This document shows, one piece after another, positions 54,251-63,701 of a stretch of DNA of 64,000 nucleotides; the first letter of the stretch is position 1, and every line of letters starts with the position of its first letter. The stretch is from NCBI RefSeq assembly GCF_020554845.1, contig NZ_JAJCIA010000016.1, forward strand, positions 25,258-89,257. The letters run 5' to 3'. Position numbers and translations under genes: made by a program. The notes under the pieces were generated by a model that saw only the letters and a list, made by a program, of their open reading frames with translations, was not told the DNA's origin and did no database searches. Source of the DNA: Blautia faecis. Lineage in GTDB: Bacteria; Bacillota; Clostridia; Lachnospirales; Lachnospiraceae.

Positions 54251-54824
54251 ATATATTCTTATGCAGGATCCGGAATTTCGACATGTTCAGACAATTTCGG
54301 ATGCCCGTGAAGCTGTAAAAATCTGTGATTATTCAGTAATAGATATTGTAATCATGGATGTTCAGACATTTCATAATCACGATGGGCTGAGCGCCGGAAA
54401 AATGATCAGGGAAAAGTACCCATATACAAAGGTATTGGTTGTTACGTCTTTGATCGATCCCAAGGTGCTGGAAAGAGCAAAAAGCGGATGTGCGGACAGT
54501 CTCTGGTATAAAGATCACGGTGAAGAGGATATACGGAGTGTGATTTACAGAACCTTAAATGGTGAGCGTGTATTTCCGGATATAACGCCAAAGGTGGAAC
54601 TTAACTGGATCACAAGCGGTGATATCAGTCCAAGACAACTGGAGATGCTGCGTTTGTATATTCATGGGATGTCCTATTCGGAGATTGCAAGGAAAATGGA
54701 TTGTTCGACTTCCGGGGTAAGATGGAATTTTCAGGAAATGATTGACAAGGCAGGATATAGCTGCAAGGAAGATCTGATAGCAGCTGCGTTGGAAAGTAAA
54801 TTGATTGTAACCACACTGAAATAG
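54198..54824 (+). CDS. LuxR/NarL-type response regulator
   Basis: 208 residues. The receiver domain starts RVLIVEDQ (acidic pair), has Asp54 in VIMDVQ as phosphorylation site, VVTS and YKD (Thr/Ser and Lys). A LuxR-type helix-turn-helix follows (ISPRQLEMLRLYIHGMSYSEIARKM) at ~140-195. Translation is coupled to the kinase through the 53-base overlap. Targets unknown; the inverted repeat at the operon start and the secreted protein gene 40 bases downstream are candidates. Confidence 0.9.
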   Translation: MVRVLIVEDQKIMQKYFEYILMQDPEFRHVQTISDAREAVKICDYSVIDIVIMDVQTFHNHDGLSAGKMIREKYPYTKVLVVTSLIDPKVLERAKSGCADSLWYKDHGEEDIRSVIYRTLNGERVFPDITPKVELNWITSGDISPRQLEMLRLYIHGMSYSEIARKMDCSTSGVRWNFQEMIDKAGYSCKEDLIAAALESKLIVTTLK

Positions 54825-54863
54825 AAAGGCATAGGCATATTCTGACAGGAAGGAGCTGAAAGT

Positions 54864-55715
54864 ATGAAAAAATTTTCTATTGCTGTATGTGTTTGCGCAG
54901 TACTGTTTTCTTTTAGTAACTACGGTGAATGTGTGAGAGAAGTATCTGCCCAAACTTCTGGGGCAGAAGAGAATCTGGCAATTTTGCAAGACATTATCAG
55001 AGAAAATGAATGCCAGGCTGGAATGGCATTTCTGGGCTACACTTATGAAAATGCAGATACATCAGAGATACTTGAATATACCAGGCAGGAAGAATTGGCT
55101 GCGGCTTATCCTTTTTTGCAGGATGGAACTGTTGTTGATGCAGGAGGTTATGAAATCTATGCTATTGTTCCAGGACTTGATTGTAAGATCAGTATTTATC
55201 CGACTCAGGTTACGGAAGAAGGGGAATATTTGGAAGATCTGAACAATCCATGGTATATGGGGCAGGAAAATGAAGTCATTATCCTGCGCTGCAATATGAG
55301 CGAGATTTTTTCCAATGTAATGGTTTCTGTGCAGAAGCAGAATATGAGTGTGCAATACCATCCTATGGTATCGCTAAAGGATGGACACCTTGCAGCGGAA
55401 GCCTACTGCTATGATTTTTCAATATATTATGATTGGGATGAGTATCAATCAGAGTATGATTATTCATTGGATATAAATATTGCCAGGGACTTGATTGCGC
55501 AAACAGACGAAGTTAGTTATTACCTTGGTCTTGGAATGTCCCTGTGGTATACCGGTACGGAGGAGTATATTGGGGGAAGAAACTGTCCGGTATTTGTTAT
55601 AGGGACAGATCATGAGGAACATTTTACAAAAGAAAAATATTATGCGGCAGGAGATAATGTGGTTTATTATTACGATCCGTTAGGCGATGCGTGGCTTTTG
55701 CTGGGAGCTGGCTGA
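54864..55715 (+). CDS. Secreted protein, unknown
   Basis: 283 residues with a signal peptide (KKFSIAVCVCAVLFSFS, cut near VSAQ). The mature part is acidic, rich in Tyr and Asp, with no repeats I recognise. AGGAAGGAGC precedes the ATG, 40 bases after the response regulator, so it is probably part of the same transcript and may be sensed or controlled by the system. Family unknown. Confidence 0.6.
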   Translation: MKKFSIAVCVCAVLFSFSNYGECVREVSAQTSGAEENLAILQDIIRENECQAGMAFLGYTYENADTSEILEYTRQEELAAAYPFLQDGTVVDAGGYEIYAIVPGLDCKISIYPTQVTEEGEYLEDLNNPWYMGQENEVIILRCNMSEIFSNVMVSVQKQNMSVQYHPMVSLKDGHLAAEAYCYDFSIYYDWDEYQSEYDYSLDINIARDLIAQTDEVSYYLGLGMSLWYTGTEEYIGGRNCPVFVIGTDHEEHFTKEKYYAAGDNVVYYYDPLGDAWLLLGAG

Positions 55716-55753
55716 CAGACGGATTTTGGTATATGCTGACAGAAGATTCATCA

Positions 55754-55792
55754 GGGCGTGCAGATTGCAGGAATGATTTTTTAAACAGGCTT
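55754..55792 (-). repeat. Remnant of the 160-bp MITE-like element
   Basis: GGGCGTGCAGATTGCAGGAA to TTTTTTAAACAGGCTTTC matches the end of the copy at 36951-37110 with a few changes. Confidence 0.7.
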
Positions 55793-55837
55793 TCGTATAT
55801 AACAGAGATTGATTAATTGGGGAAAGAGGAAACAGAC

Positions 55838-56362
55838 ATGAATGATTTTTTAACAGAAAAGAATAAAAAAACAGGAGTGTTAGGAAAACTGAAATGGGTT
55901 CTTTGTGGCTTCTGTATACTTTTTACTCTGGGAGCTATTGGCGCAGCAGAGAAATATATTGGTGAAGGACGCTGGGGAATGGCAGCAACGGAGATTATAC
56001 TGGGATTGTTATTTTTGTATCCCACCTTCCGGGAAATCCAGAAAGCATTGAAGAAGAAAAAAGCCAGAGAAATAGCCTGTTGGTTTGAATCTTATGCCCA
56101 GAGCACGCTCTCATTTGAGAAGTTTGAGACTGAGATGGGAAAAGATGCTGTAAGGAAACTGGAAAAAATGATTGCCAAAGGGTATATTCGAAATATTCAG
56201 ATAGACAGAGAAGAAAATTATATATTGATTACTGCACCAAACAGACGTGTGAATGAGAAGATTTATATTACAGTTACCTGTCCCAGCTGCGGTGCAAAGA
56301 ATCAGATAATAAAAGGCCGCCTGTGCAACTGTGAATATTGCGGACAGCGTCTCACTTCCTGA
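55838..56362 (+). CDS. Membrane protein with C-terminal zinc ribbon
   Basis: 174 residues from ATG 55838 (AAAGAGG before it). Two hydrophobic segments at ~22-70, then a charged helical region and a wHTH-like stretch (MGKDAVRKLEKMIAKGYIRNI), ending in a zinc ribbon CPSCGAKNQIIKGRLCNCEYCGQ. A ribbon of this kind also ends the DUF4428 protein. Function unknown. Confidence 0.65.
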   Translation: MNDFLTEKNKKTGVLGKLKWVLCGFCILFTLGAIGAAEKYIGEGRWGMAATEIILGLLFLYPTFREIQKALKKKKAREIACWFESYAQSTLSFEKFETEMGKDAVRKLEKMIAKGYIRNIQIDREENYILITAPNRRVNEKIYITVTCPSCGAKNQIIKGRLCNCEYCGQRLTS

Positions 56363-56478
56363 CAGCAGATGCGAATTATTACACAAGGGGCTGCCTGTTT
56401 TCCGGCAACCCCAATGTTAGATTGTCACTTGTTAAGTTGGTTGAACCGCTGTATACGGAACCGTACGGTGGCGTGATA

Positions 56479-56537
56479 GCACGGATTACGAATGCGGTCG
56501 GCAGCTGTGGGAGCGTCATAGGCGCGGAACAGCTGAC
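56479..56537 (-). repeat. Repeat family 2, copy B
   Basis: Read on the minus strand it matches 27064-27122 over about 60 bases, best in CAGCTGCCG...GCATTCGTAATCCG. It lies between the zinc-ribbon gene and folBK. Confidence 0.65.
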
Positions 56538-56574
56538 TTTCATATGTGATGTCGCCGGTAGGCGACATGTTCGT

Positions 56575-57408
56575 TTAGCGGCAAAGAAGAATATTTAAAA
56601 GCTGTGAAATTGTCTGATTTAGTACAGGATGCCTGAGGTAAGGGGCAATCTGGTTCATAGGAGCCAGCACAAAGTCACGATTCTGCATATCCGGATGGGG
56701 GATGTGAAGATCTGCAGTATCAATGATTTCCTGATCATAAAAAAGAATATCCAGATCCAGAGTACGAGGACCCCAGTGAATAATACGTTCCCGGTTTGCC
56801 TCCTGTTCCAGCTGATGAAGACGTTCCAGCAATTCTTCCGGTGAAAGAAGGGTACGCATTTTCAAAACTCCATTCAGAAATTCATCCTGATCGGTAACAC
56901 CATAAGGTTCTGTTACAAGATAATCAGAAACGGCCTCTATCCGGCATCCTTTTGTTTTTTTCAAACCACGTATCCCATTGTCGATGAACAGCTTTTTATC
57001 TCCCATATTAGAGCCAAAAGCAATGTATGCAGTATGCCATTTTCTTGTGATTTCCACAGATACGGTTTTCAGTGGAAGACCAACGGGAGCCCATGGCTTC
57101 TCAATTTTCAGTGTGATCTGTTCCAGACCGGAAAGAGAGTCGAGCAGCATCTCTGCAAGATTTTCTGCAAGCGCTTCCAGAAGCTTAAAAGTATGATTTC
57201 TGGTAAAATCCGTAATCATGTGGCTGACTTCCCCGTAATTGATAGAAGCAGACAGATCGTCCGTTAACCCGGCCTGACGTGTGTGGGTAAAGAGGGTGGC
57301 AGAAATAACAAATTTTTGTCCAAGTACATTTTCTTCCGGATAGACACCATGGTTGGCAAAAATTTCCAGTTCTTTAATTTCTATTTTATCAAATCTGGTT
57401 TCATCCAT
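56575..57408 (-). CDS. folK: Fused dihydroneopterin aldolase / HPPK (FolB-FolK)
   Basis: 277 residues. Residues 1-~118 are FolB (IKELEIFANHGVYPEENVLGQKF), ~122-277 are FolK (TAYIAFGSNMGDKKLFID and RTLDLDILFYD). The protein therefore does two successive steps of folate synthesis: aldol cleavage of dihydroneopterin and pyrophosphorylation of the pterin. Last gene of folE-HD-folP-folBK. Confidence 0.95.
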   Translation of the reverse strand: MDETRFDKIEIKELEIFANHGVYPEENVLGQKFVISATLFTHTRQAGLTDDLSASINYGEVSHMITDFTRNHTFKLLEALAENLAEMLLDSLSGLEQITLKIEKPWAPVGLPLKTVSVEITRKWHTAYIAFGSNMGDKKLFIDNGIRGLKKTKGCRIEAVSDYLVTEPYGVTDQDEFLNGVLKMRTLLSPEELLERLHQLEQEANRERIIHWGPRTLDLDILFYDQEIIDTADLHIPHPDMQNRDFVLAPMNQIAPYLRHPVLNQTISQLLNILLCR

Positions 57409-57430
57409 AACAGTTGTTCCTTTCTGTTGA

Positions 57431-58240
57431 CTAATTACAACCCAAAATTGCTTCTGTCATCTGGATCACGCGTCTGTTCTCCTTGACATCATGAACACGC
57501 ACAAAAGAACAGCCCTTTATCACACCAATTACACTAGTAGCCAGTGTTCCCTCTACACGCTGGTCTACAGGCAGGTCAAGTGCCAGTCCGATCATCGACT
57601 TGCGTGAGGTGCCAAGAAGAACCGGAAAGCCCAGATCCTTAAAAAGCTCCAGATGATTCATAGTTTCCAGATTCATCTCAAATGTTTTTCCAAATCCAAC
57701 CCCTGGATCGAGAATGATTTTCTCATCTTTGATTCCTGCTTTTCTTGCAAGATTGACACATTCCTGTGTCTCAGAAAGCATATCAATGAGAAAATTGTTA
57801 TATTCTGTATTGGACTTATTGTGCATGAGACAGCATGCAGCATCATATTTGGCAATTACAGCTCCCATTTCAGAATCATATTTTAATCCCCAGATATCGT
57901 TGACCAGATCTGCACCGGCCTGAATCGCACTTTCTGCCACACTGCTTTTGAAAGTATCTACAGAAATGGGAATGTCAAAACGTTTTCTGACCGCTTCGAT
58001 AACGGGCAAAACTCTCTGAGCTTCTTCCTCTGCACTGACTGGCGTGTGTCCGGGACGCGTAGACTCGCCACCGATATCGATAATATCCGCACCATCCGCG
58101 ATCATGGCTTCTGTATGCCGCAAAGCTTCATCTAAATGATTCCATTTCCCACCATCGGAAAAAGAATCAGGAGTAATATTTAAAATTCCCATTATATAAG
58201 TGTGATTTTGTGTATCAAAAAAACGATTTCCAATTTTCAT
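57431..58240 (-). CDS. folP: Dihydropteroate synthase FolP
   Basis: 269 residues. MGILNITPDSFSDGG and DIGGESTRPG are the two diagnostic blocks, and GFGKTFEMNLETM and GTSRKSMIG complete the TIM barrel. It joins the pterin pyrophosphate to p-aminobenzoate. GAGGATGG precedes the ATG. It lies 22 bases before folBK. Confidence 0.96.
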   Translation of the reverse strand: MKIGNRFFDTQNHTYIMGILNITPDSFSDGGKWNHLDEALRHTEAMIADGADIIDIGGESTRPGHTPVSAEEEAQRVLPVIEAVRKRFDIPISVDTFKSSVAESAIQAGADLVNDIWGLKYDSEMGAVIAKYDAACCLMHNKSNTEYNNFLIDMLSETQECVNLARKAGIKDEKIILDPGVGFGKTFEMNLETMNHLELFKDLGFPVLLGTSRKSMIGLALDLPVDQRVEGTLATSVIGVIKGCSFVRVHDVKENRRVIQMTEAILGCN

Positions 58241-58279
58241 AAACAGAAACCATCCTCTCTGTTAGATTTTTTAGAAAAC

Positions 58280-58777
58280 TCAATATTCAATTGTCAGATT
58301 TTTTTTCTCAGAAGGCCAGTAACATTCTGAGGCTGCTGAACATGAAAAACAATTTCTGGACTTTTTATCAGCTTTATATAGCAGCATAGCCAACACATTA
58401 TCAGATCCATCCGTCCTGTGCTGACTGATCGCAGATAATATTTCCTCTTTTTCCTGTTCTGTAAAATGCAGATCTGTCAGAATCTTTCCGGCTATTTCAG
58501 CTCCTGCAATGTCATGAGAAATACCCGACAGATATTGCTGCGCACGTCCAATGTCATGAAGAAGGGCAGTGGCATAAATGATTTCCCTGGACAGATCAAG
58601 CTTGTTTTCCAGAGAATAAATATACATCAGCCTGGCAACATCCAGAAAGTGTTCAGGCGTATGTCTGCAGAAAATACGATCTTTTTCAAGCTCCTGTATT
58701 TTCTCACAGTGTTTTTGATAAAGGGGATGCCGCCAGATTAAAGAAATACGGTTTGTTTCAGAAAAAGAACTGCTCAT
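58280..58777 (-). CDS. HD-domain phosphohydrolase with Cys-rich tail, in folate operon
   Basis: 165 residues. The metal motif is [13 protein letters not shown] ... [12 protein letters not shown], an HD-type phosphohydrolase; the C-terminus has [11 protein letters not shown] (C-x2-C-x5-C). It starts in an ATGA overlap with folE and precedes folP, so it is part of the folate operon. It could act on a dihydroneopterin phosphate, for which no dedicated enzyme is present here, but this is inference. Confidence 0.8.
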   Translation of the reverse strand: MSSSFSETNRISLIWRHPLYQKHCEKIQELEKDRIFCRHTPEHFLDVARLMYIYSLENKLDLSREIIYATALLHDIGRAQQYLSGISHDIAGAEIAGKILTDLHFTEQEKEEILSAISQHRTDGSDNVLAMLLYKADKKSRNCFSCSAASECYWPSEKKNLTIEY

Positions 58778-59331
58778 TTTCCTACCATGGAAAGGAACAT
58801 TTTCTGCAGCTCCTTATCTTCTTTGAAGGCTCCGCGGGTTACAGTCGTAATAGTTTTGCTGCCTGGCTTTTTAACGCCTCGCATGGTCATGCAGGTGTGT
58901 TCTGCTTCCAACATAACCATAATTCCCTTCGGAGAGAGGGCACGCTCCAGAGCGTCCGCAATCTGTACTGTGAGGCGTTCCTGGATCTGCGGTCTTCTGG
59001 CATAAACCTCTACCGTACGTGCCAGCTTGCTTAATCCGGTGACTTTTCCATCGGGAATATAAGCCAGGTGCGCCTTACCATAAAAAGGCATCAGATGATG
59101 CTCGCACATAGAGTAAAAAGTAATATTTTTTTCCAATACGATCTCATTATTTTCTACTGGAAACTGCTTCAGTAAATGGTGATCTGCTTCCTGATCAAGA
59201 CCACCGTAAATTTCCTCGCACATACGTGCAATTCTGTCGGGAGTATCAATCAGTCCCTCCCGGGTAATATCCTCACCGATTCCTTCCAGAAGCAGACGGA
59301 TGGCCTGTTCTACTTTTTGTTTGTCAACCAT
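58774..59331 (-). CDS. folE: GTP cyclohydrolase I FolE
   Basis: 185 residues. [20 protein letters not shown] holds the zinc ligands (Cys and His), [16 protein letters not shown] and [17 protein letters not shown] the rest of the active site. It makes 7,8-dihydroneopterin triphosphate. First gene of the minus-strand folate operon; AGGAGG precedes the ATG. Confidence 0.96.
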   Translation of the reverse strand: MVDKQKVEQAIRLLLEGIGEDITREGLIDTPDRIARMCEEIYGGLDQEADHHLLKQFPVENNEIVLEKNITFYSMCEHHLMPFYGKAHLAYIPDGKVTGLSKLARTVEVYARRPQIQERLTVQIADALERALSPKGIMVMLEAEHTCMTMRGVKKPGSKTITTVTRGAFKEDKELQKMFLSMVGK

Positions 59332-59812
59332 TCAAAATAACCTCCTTTGTATTTGATTACGGAGACTATCCTTTTTTGATAAAACCGGGGAAGGATTTTC
59401 GAATTCGAATATCTGCCTGCTTAATACGCAAAAAAGGATATCTCCAATTGTGATAGAATGTATGTCGAAAACATTCCCTTGAGTCTGTTAAAAAACGTTT
59501 CCACAAATCGCAACGTGCGTCTTGTAGAAAATCCCTTTCGGGCAGGCTCTGACACAATATGAGATATCCCTCTTATAGTGCTTGCAACGGGTGCGGATAA
59601 TATACCGTAAGACATGCTTTTCGTTTCAGTGACAACTCCCCATTCACCGAACACTTGACGCATAAAATCCTATTTTGCATATCATTCATTTCGAAAGTAA
59701 GTATATCATTTCTTTATGGAATAGAAAAGAGTTTTTTCTTAAACAGGTTGCGAAAGGATACTGTGGATATTATAATAGGAATAGACAAAATTCACTGGAA
59801 GGAGTCAGTTTT
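59332..59812. other. Intergenic region between divergent folE and pepP
   Basis: Holds one MITE remnant (59501-59550) and the leaders of both operons. No further gene or known RNA recognised; an in-frame extension of pepP to 59675 has no ribosome binding site. Confidence 0.5.
59501..59550 (+). repeat. Remnant of the 160-bp MITE-like element
   Basis: CCACAAATCGCAACGTGCGT to GGGCAGGCTCT, a diverged end of the element. Confidence 0.6.
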
Positions 59813-61600
59813 ATGACAGTTAAAGAACGAATCACCGCACTTCGGGAAGTAATGGCAGAGAAGAAAATAGATGCTTATCTTGTTCCCACAGATGATTTTC
59901 ATGCATCTGAATATGTAGGAGAATACTTTAAGTGCAGAAAATATATTACAGGTTTTACCGGATCTGCTGGCAGAGCAGTCATCATGCAGGATATGGCTGG
60001 ATTGTGGACAGATGGAAGATATTTCATCCAGGCGGCGGCACAGCTGGAGGGAACGGGTGTAGAGCTTTTTAAAATGGGAGAACCAGATGTTCCCACTGTG
60101 CACCAGTTTCTGGAAGAAAAATTAGGTGAGGGAATGTGCCTTGGTTTTGACGGAAGAACCGTCAGCGCCGAAGAAGCAGATGAACTGGCCGAACTTCTTG
60201 CAAAAAAAGGAGCCACTCTTCAGACGGATTCTGATCTGGTAGGAGAAATCTGGGAAGATCGTCCGGCACTTTCCTGTGAACCGGTTATGGAACTGGATGT
60301 AAAATGGGCAGGCGAATCCCGTGCTGACAAATGTGCAAGAATCCGTAAATCAATGGAAGAGAAAGGTGCAGATGGATTTGTACTGACTTCTCTGGATGAC
60401 ATTGCATGGCTGCTGAATATTCGTGGCGGCGATGTACATTGCTGTCCGGTTGTTCTCTCTTATTTGGTCATGACCAAAACAGAAATCAGGCTGTTTGCAA
60501 ATGAAAAAGCATTTTCGGCTTCAATTCTGGACGCATTATCTAAGGATGGCGTAACCATTCTGCCCTATGACAGCATTTATGAATATGTAAAAACATTTGA
60601 GAAAGACATGACAGTTCTTCTTTGTAAAAAGAAAGCCAACTGTCGTCTGGTAAACAGTATTCCGAAGGAAGTAACGATTCTGGATGAAGCCAACCTGACT
60701 TTTCTTCCAAAATCAATTAAAAATCCAGTAGAAGTAGAAAATGAACGTATCGCTCATATCAAAGACGGAGTTGCGCTTACCAAATTCATCTGCTGGCTAA
60801 AGAAAAATGTAGGTAAAATTCCAATGACAGAGTTAAGCGCAGGAGAGAAGCTGTACAGCTTCCGTGCCCAGCAGGAGAACTTTATCGACAACAGCTTTGA
60901 CCCTATTATTTCTTATGGCATTCATGCTGCCATCAACCATTATTCTGCAACACCAGAGACAGATATTGCCATTGAGCCCGGTAATTTCCTTCTGGCAGAT
61001 ACAGGCGGACACTATTACGAAGGTACTACAGATACCACCCGTACAATTGTTATGGGCTCTGTGAATGACGAGCAGAAGAAATACTTTACCGCTGTTTTAC
61101 GCGGCATGCTGAATCTTGGAAATGCCAAATTCCGTTATGGCTGTACTGGTGTAAATCTGGATTATCTGGCGCGTAGTCCGTTATGGGAAATGGGACAGGA
61201 TTTTAATCATGGAACAGGACATGGAGTTGGTTATCTTCTGAATGTTCATGAAGGACCAAACAGTTTCCGCTGGAGAATTATTCAGGGAGATAATGCAGTA
61301 CTGGAAGAGGGTATGATCACATCAGATGAGCCTGGATACTATGTGGAAAACCAATATGGAATCCGCCACGAAAACCTGCTTGTATGCAAAAAAGCAGAGA
61401 AAACCTCATTTGGCCAGTTTATGTGCTTTGAACATCTGACTATGGTACCGTTTGATCTGGATGCTGTTGTTCCGGAACTGATGACCATGCAGGAACGGGC
61501 GCTTCTTAATAGTTATCATGCACAGGTATATAAAAAGATTTCTCCATATCTGGAAGAAGAGGAAAAAGAATGGCTGAAAGAAGCTACACGCGAAATCTGA
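59813..61600 (+). CDS. pepP: Xaa-Pro aminopeptidase (aminopeptidase P)
   Basis: 595 residues from ATG 59813 (GGAAGGAG before it). Two creatinase-like N-terminal domains (~1-300) precede the pita-bread domain with its metal ligands: LLADTGGHYYEGTTDTTRT (two Asp), DFNHGTGHGVGY (His), EGMITSDEPGYY and GIRHENLLV (two Glu). The 3-domain, ~600-residue form is the eukaryote-like cytosolic type. It removes N-terminal residues before proline. Confidence 0.94.
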   Translation: MTVKERITALREVMAEKKIDAYLVPTDDFHASEYVGEYFKCRKYITGFTGSAGRAVIMQDMAGLWTDGRYFIQAAAQLEGTGVELFKMGEPDVPTVHQFLEEKLGEGMCLGFDGRTVSAEEADELAELLAKKGATLQTDSDLVGEIWEDRPALSCEPVMELDVKWAGESRADKCARIRKSMEEKGADGFVLTSLDDIAWLLNIRGGDVHCCPVVLSYLVMTKTEIRLFANEKAFSASILDALSKDGVTILPYDSIYEYVKTFEKDMTVLLCKKKANCRLVNSIPKEVTILDEANLTFLPKSIKNPVEVENERIAHIKDGVALTKFICWLKKNVGKIPMTELSAGEKLYSFRAQQENFIDNSFDPIISYGIHAAINHYSATPETDIAIEPGNFLLADTGGHYYEGTTDTTRTIVMGSVNDEQKKYFTAVLRGMLNLGNAKFRYGCTGVNLDYLARSPLWEMGQDFNHGTGHGVGYLLNVHEGPNSFRWRIIQGDNAVLEEGMITSDEPGYYVENQYGIRHENLLVCKKAEKTSFGQFMCFEHLTMVPFDLDAVVPELMTMQERALLNSYHAQVYKKISPYLEEEEKEWLKEATREI

Positions 61601-61611
61601 TTTAAAACAGT

Positions 61612-61660
61612 AAACAGGGGCATGTATAAAACTGATATGCATCGCCCTTGTTTTATATTT
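61612..61660 (+). terminator. Terminator of pepP
   Basis: AAACAGGGGCATG pairs imperfectly with CATCGCCCTTGTTTT; a T-rich tail follows. Confidence 0.65.
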
Positions 61661-61696
61661 TACAGAAAAAAGCAGTGCCTGCTGGAAGGAGAATAA

Positions 61697-62158
61697 ATGA
61701 CGATAACTACTTTATGCTATATCGAAAACGATGGCAAATATCTGATGCTTCACAGAGTAAAAAAGCAAAATGACATAAATAAAGGCAAATGGACTGGTGT
61801 AGGTGGACATGCAGAAGATCAGGAATCCCCTGAAGAATGTCTTCTGCGTGAAGTAAAAGAAGAAACAGGACTCACACTTACTTCCTACAAATTTCGTGGC
61901 CTGGTAACCTTTATAAACAGCGAATGTGAATCTGAGCTTATGTGTGTATTTACAGCCGATGGATATACCGGAGAACTGATTGAATGCAATGAAGGCGAGC
62001 TATGCTGGGTTGATAAGAAAATAGTGCCAGAGCTTCCTACATGGGAAGGTGATAAAGCTTTTCTGAACCTGCTTCTTTCAGAGGAAAAACGTTTTTTCTC
62101 TGTTAAACTACAATATGAGGGAGAGCTGCTTGTAAATACGGAAATTCGCTTATACTAA
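61697..62158 (+). CDS. Nudix hydrolase (8-oxo-dGTP diphosphatase-like)
   Basis: 153 residues. The Nudix box runs from GGHAEDQESPEECLLREV to KEETGL, matching GX5EX7REUXEEXGU. The start TITTLCYIENDGKYLMLHR and WTGVGGHAE resemble MutT-type enzymes. Likely cleans oxidised nucleotides. GAAGGAG precedes the ATG. Confidence 0.92.
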   Translation: MTITTLCYIENDGKYLMLHRVKKQNDINKGKWTGVGGHAEDQESPEECLLREVKEETGLTLTSYKFRGLVTFINSECESELMCVFTADGYTGELIECNEGELCWVDKKIVPELPTWEGDKAFLNLLLSEEKRFFSVKLQYEGELLVNTEIRLY

Positions 62159-62266
62159 ATGAAAATTAATATAACAGAAAGAAGAAACAAATATGTTAGA
62201 ATAAAACAAAAACTTACAGAAAACCTTTGCAAAAAGGACTTCATCGACCGTACAAGGAGGGTATAC

Positions 62267-63487
62267 ATGAATAAAATAAAACTTTTTGCCGGAGCACTGA
62301 CGTTCCTAACAACAATGGCTCCTCCAATCCATGTATATGCTGCCGCAGTCAGTCAGGCAGTATCAAATGCAGCTGAAAAGAACGTTGATCTTGATAAATC
62401 AGTTAATCTGCAGAATTCTATTAACCTCACAGATGAAATAGCCAAAGAAAACCAGGATTCCAATGTAATGTTCAGCCCCACAAGCCTTAATTTCGCCCTT
62501 GGCATGCTTGCAGAAGGTGCCGAGGGTGAAACGAAAAACGCATTAAATGAATATTTAGGAACTGATGATTTTGCAGCATATGCCAGAATGTATATGAATG
62601 TAATTAAAAGCTATAATACAGAAGACGAAAATTACGGTTATACATCGAAATTAAAAATTGCAGATGCCCTATGGGTAAATCAGGGACTGACTCTGCAGGA
62701 TCAATTCCAAAAAAAGGCAGAAGATAATTTTGAAGCAAAGGCAGAAATTCTTGATTTTTCTGATAAAGAAAACACATGCAACACTATTAATGCATGGTGC
62801 AATGAAAATACAGAGGGGCTGATTCCGGAAATTATGAAACCTGACATGCTTAATGAAAACAGTGAATTGTGTCTCACCAATTCATTGTATTTCGAATCCG
62901 GATGGTCCCAGGATCCATGGGATGTTTCTGATGAAAAAGAAAAATTCGGCGATAACGAAGAAACAAAGTACATGACAAGCATCGGTGATAATTACTATGA
63001 AAATGACGCGGCAACAGCATTTGAAAAATACTATGCAAATAATCTGAGCTTCATTGGAATTTTGCCGAAAGCAGAAGGAGATTTTACTCTTGATGAGCTG
63101 GATATTGAAGGGCTTCTGAAATCAGAACCGGAATACGATGAAGTTAACTGTAAAATGCCTAAGTTGAATTTTGAAACAACCGCTGAGTTAAGTGATATCC
63201 TCAGCAGAGTAGGACTTGAGAATGTTTTTTCGGACGATGCTGATTTTTCAGGCATTGCAGATAAAGCGGTTCATGTCAGTTCTGTTTTACAGAAAACAAA
63301 GCTGGAACTAGACGAAAATGGAACTAAAGCTGCCGCTGTGACTGCAGTGACAATGGAGTGCATGTCTGCAATGGATACGGATCCGATTATAAAAGATGTT
63401 GAGCTGACACGGCCATTTGCATTTCTGATCTACGACAGTGCAAATGAGGAAGTGCTGTTTATGGGAAAAGTTCTAACGGTACAGTGA
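62267..63487 (+). CDS. Secreted serpin (serine protease inhibitor)
   Basis: 406 residues from ATG 62267 (AAGGAGGG before it; the frame extends upstream to 62159 without a site). A signal peptide (KIKLFAGALTFLTTM, cut near VYAA) leads to a serpin fold: SNVMFSPTSLNFALGMLAEGA, LTNSLYFESGW and the C-terminal RPFAFLIYD. The reactive loop hinge LDENGTKAAAVTAV has small residues, as required for an inhibitory serpin, and the bait is MECMSAMDTD. It may block host or rival gut proteases; no lipobox or anchor is seen. Confidence 0.9.
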   Translation: MNKIKLFAGALTFLTTMAPPIHVYAAAVSQAVSNAAEKNVDLDKSVNLQNSINLTDEIAKENQDSNVMFSPTSLNFALGMLAEGAEGETKNALNEYLGTDDFAAYARMYMNVIKSYNTEDENYGYTSKLKIADALWVNQGLTLQDQFQKKAEDNFEAKAEILDFSDKENTCNTINAWCNENTEGLIPEIMKPDMLNENSELCLTNSLYFESGWSQDPWDVSDEKEKFGDNEETKYMTSIGDNYYENDAATAFEKYYANNLSFIGILPKAEGDFTLDELDIEGLLKSEPEYDEVNCKMPKLNFETTAELSDILSRVGLENVFSDDADFSGIADKAVHVSSVLQKTKLELDENGTKAAAVTAVTMECMSAMDTDPIIKDVELTRPFAFLIYDSANEEVLFMGKVLTVQ

Positions 63488-63660
63488 CAGAAATTCTACT
63501 ATCATGGAAATCTTTTGATTCATTTTATAAAAAATGAAGGAAAACATAGTTGCTGTATATTATGGCATGTTTGTTATAACAGGATTTTTCTAATTGAGTT
63601 TATCATTGGACATCAATTTGGAGATTGCTGTGAAAAATATGGGGAATTATTGTAAATTTT
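63488..63660. other. Region after the serpin gene
   Basis: No gene. A small stem (TCATTTT 63520-63526 with AAAATGA 63531-63537) is a weak terminator candidate. Confidence 0.45.
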
Positions 63661-63672
63661 GTAAAAAAGTGC

Positions 63673-63701
63673 TTGACGATTCCTTGCGGCAGTGGTATAG
63701 T
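63673..63701 (+). promoter_or_regulatory. rRNA operon promoter P1
   Basis: -35 TTGACG, 17-base spacer, -10 TATAGT (63696-63701). First of three tandem promoters. Confidence 0.85.

Noticed and set aside
56338..56598. 86-codon frame between the zinc-ribbon gene and folBK
   Set aside because: It consists mainly of repeat family 2 and overlaps two supported genes.
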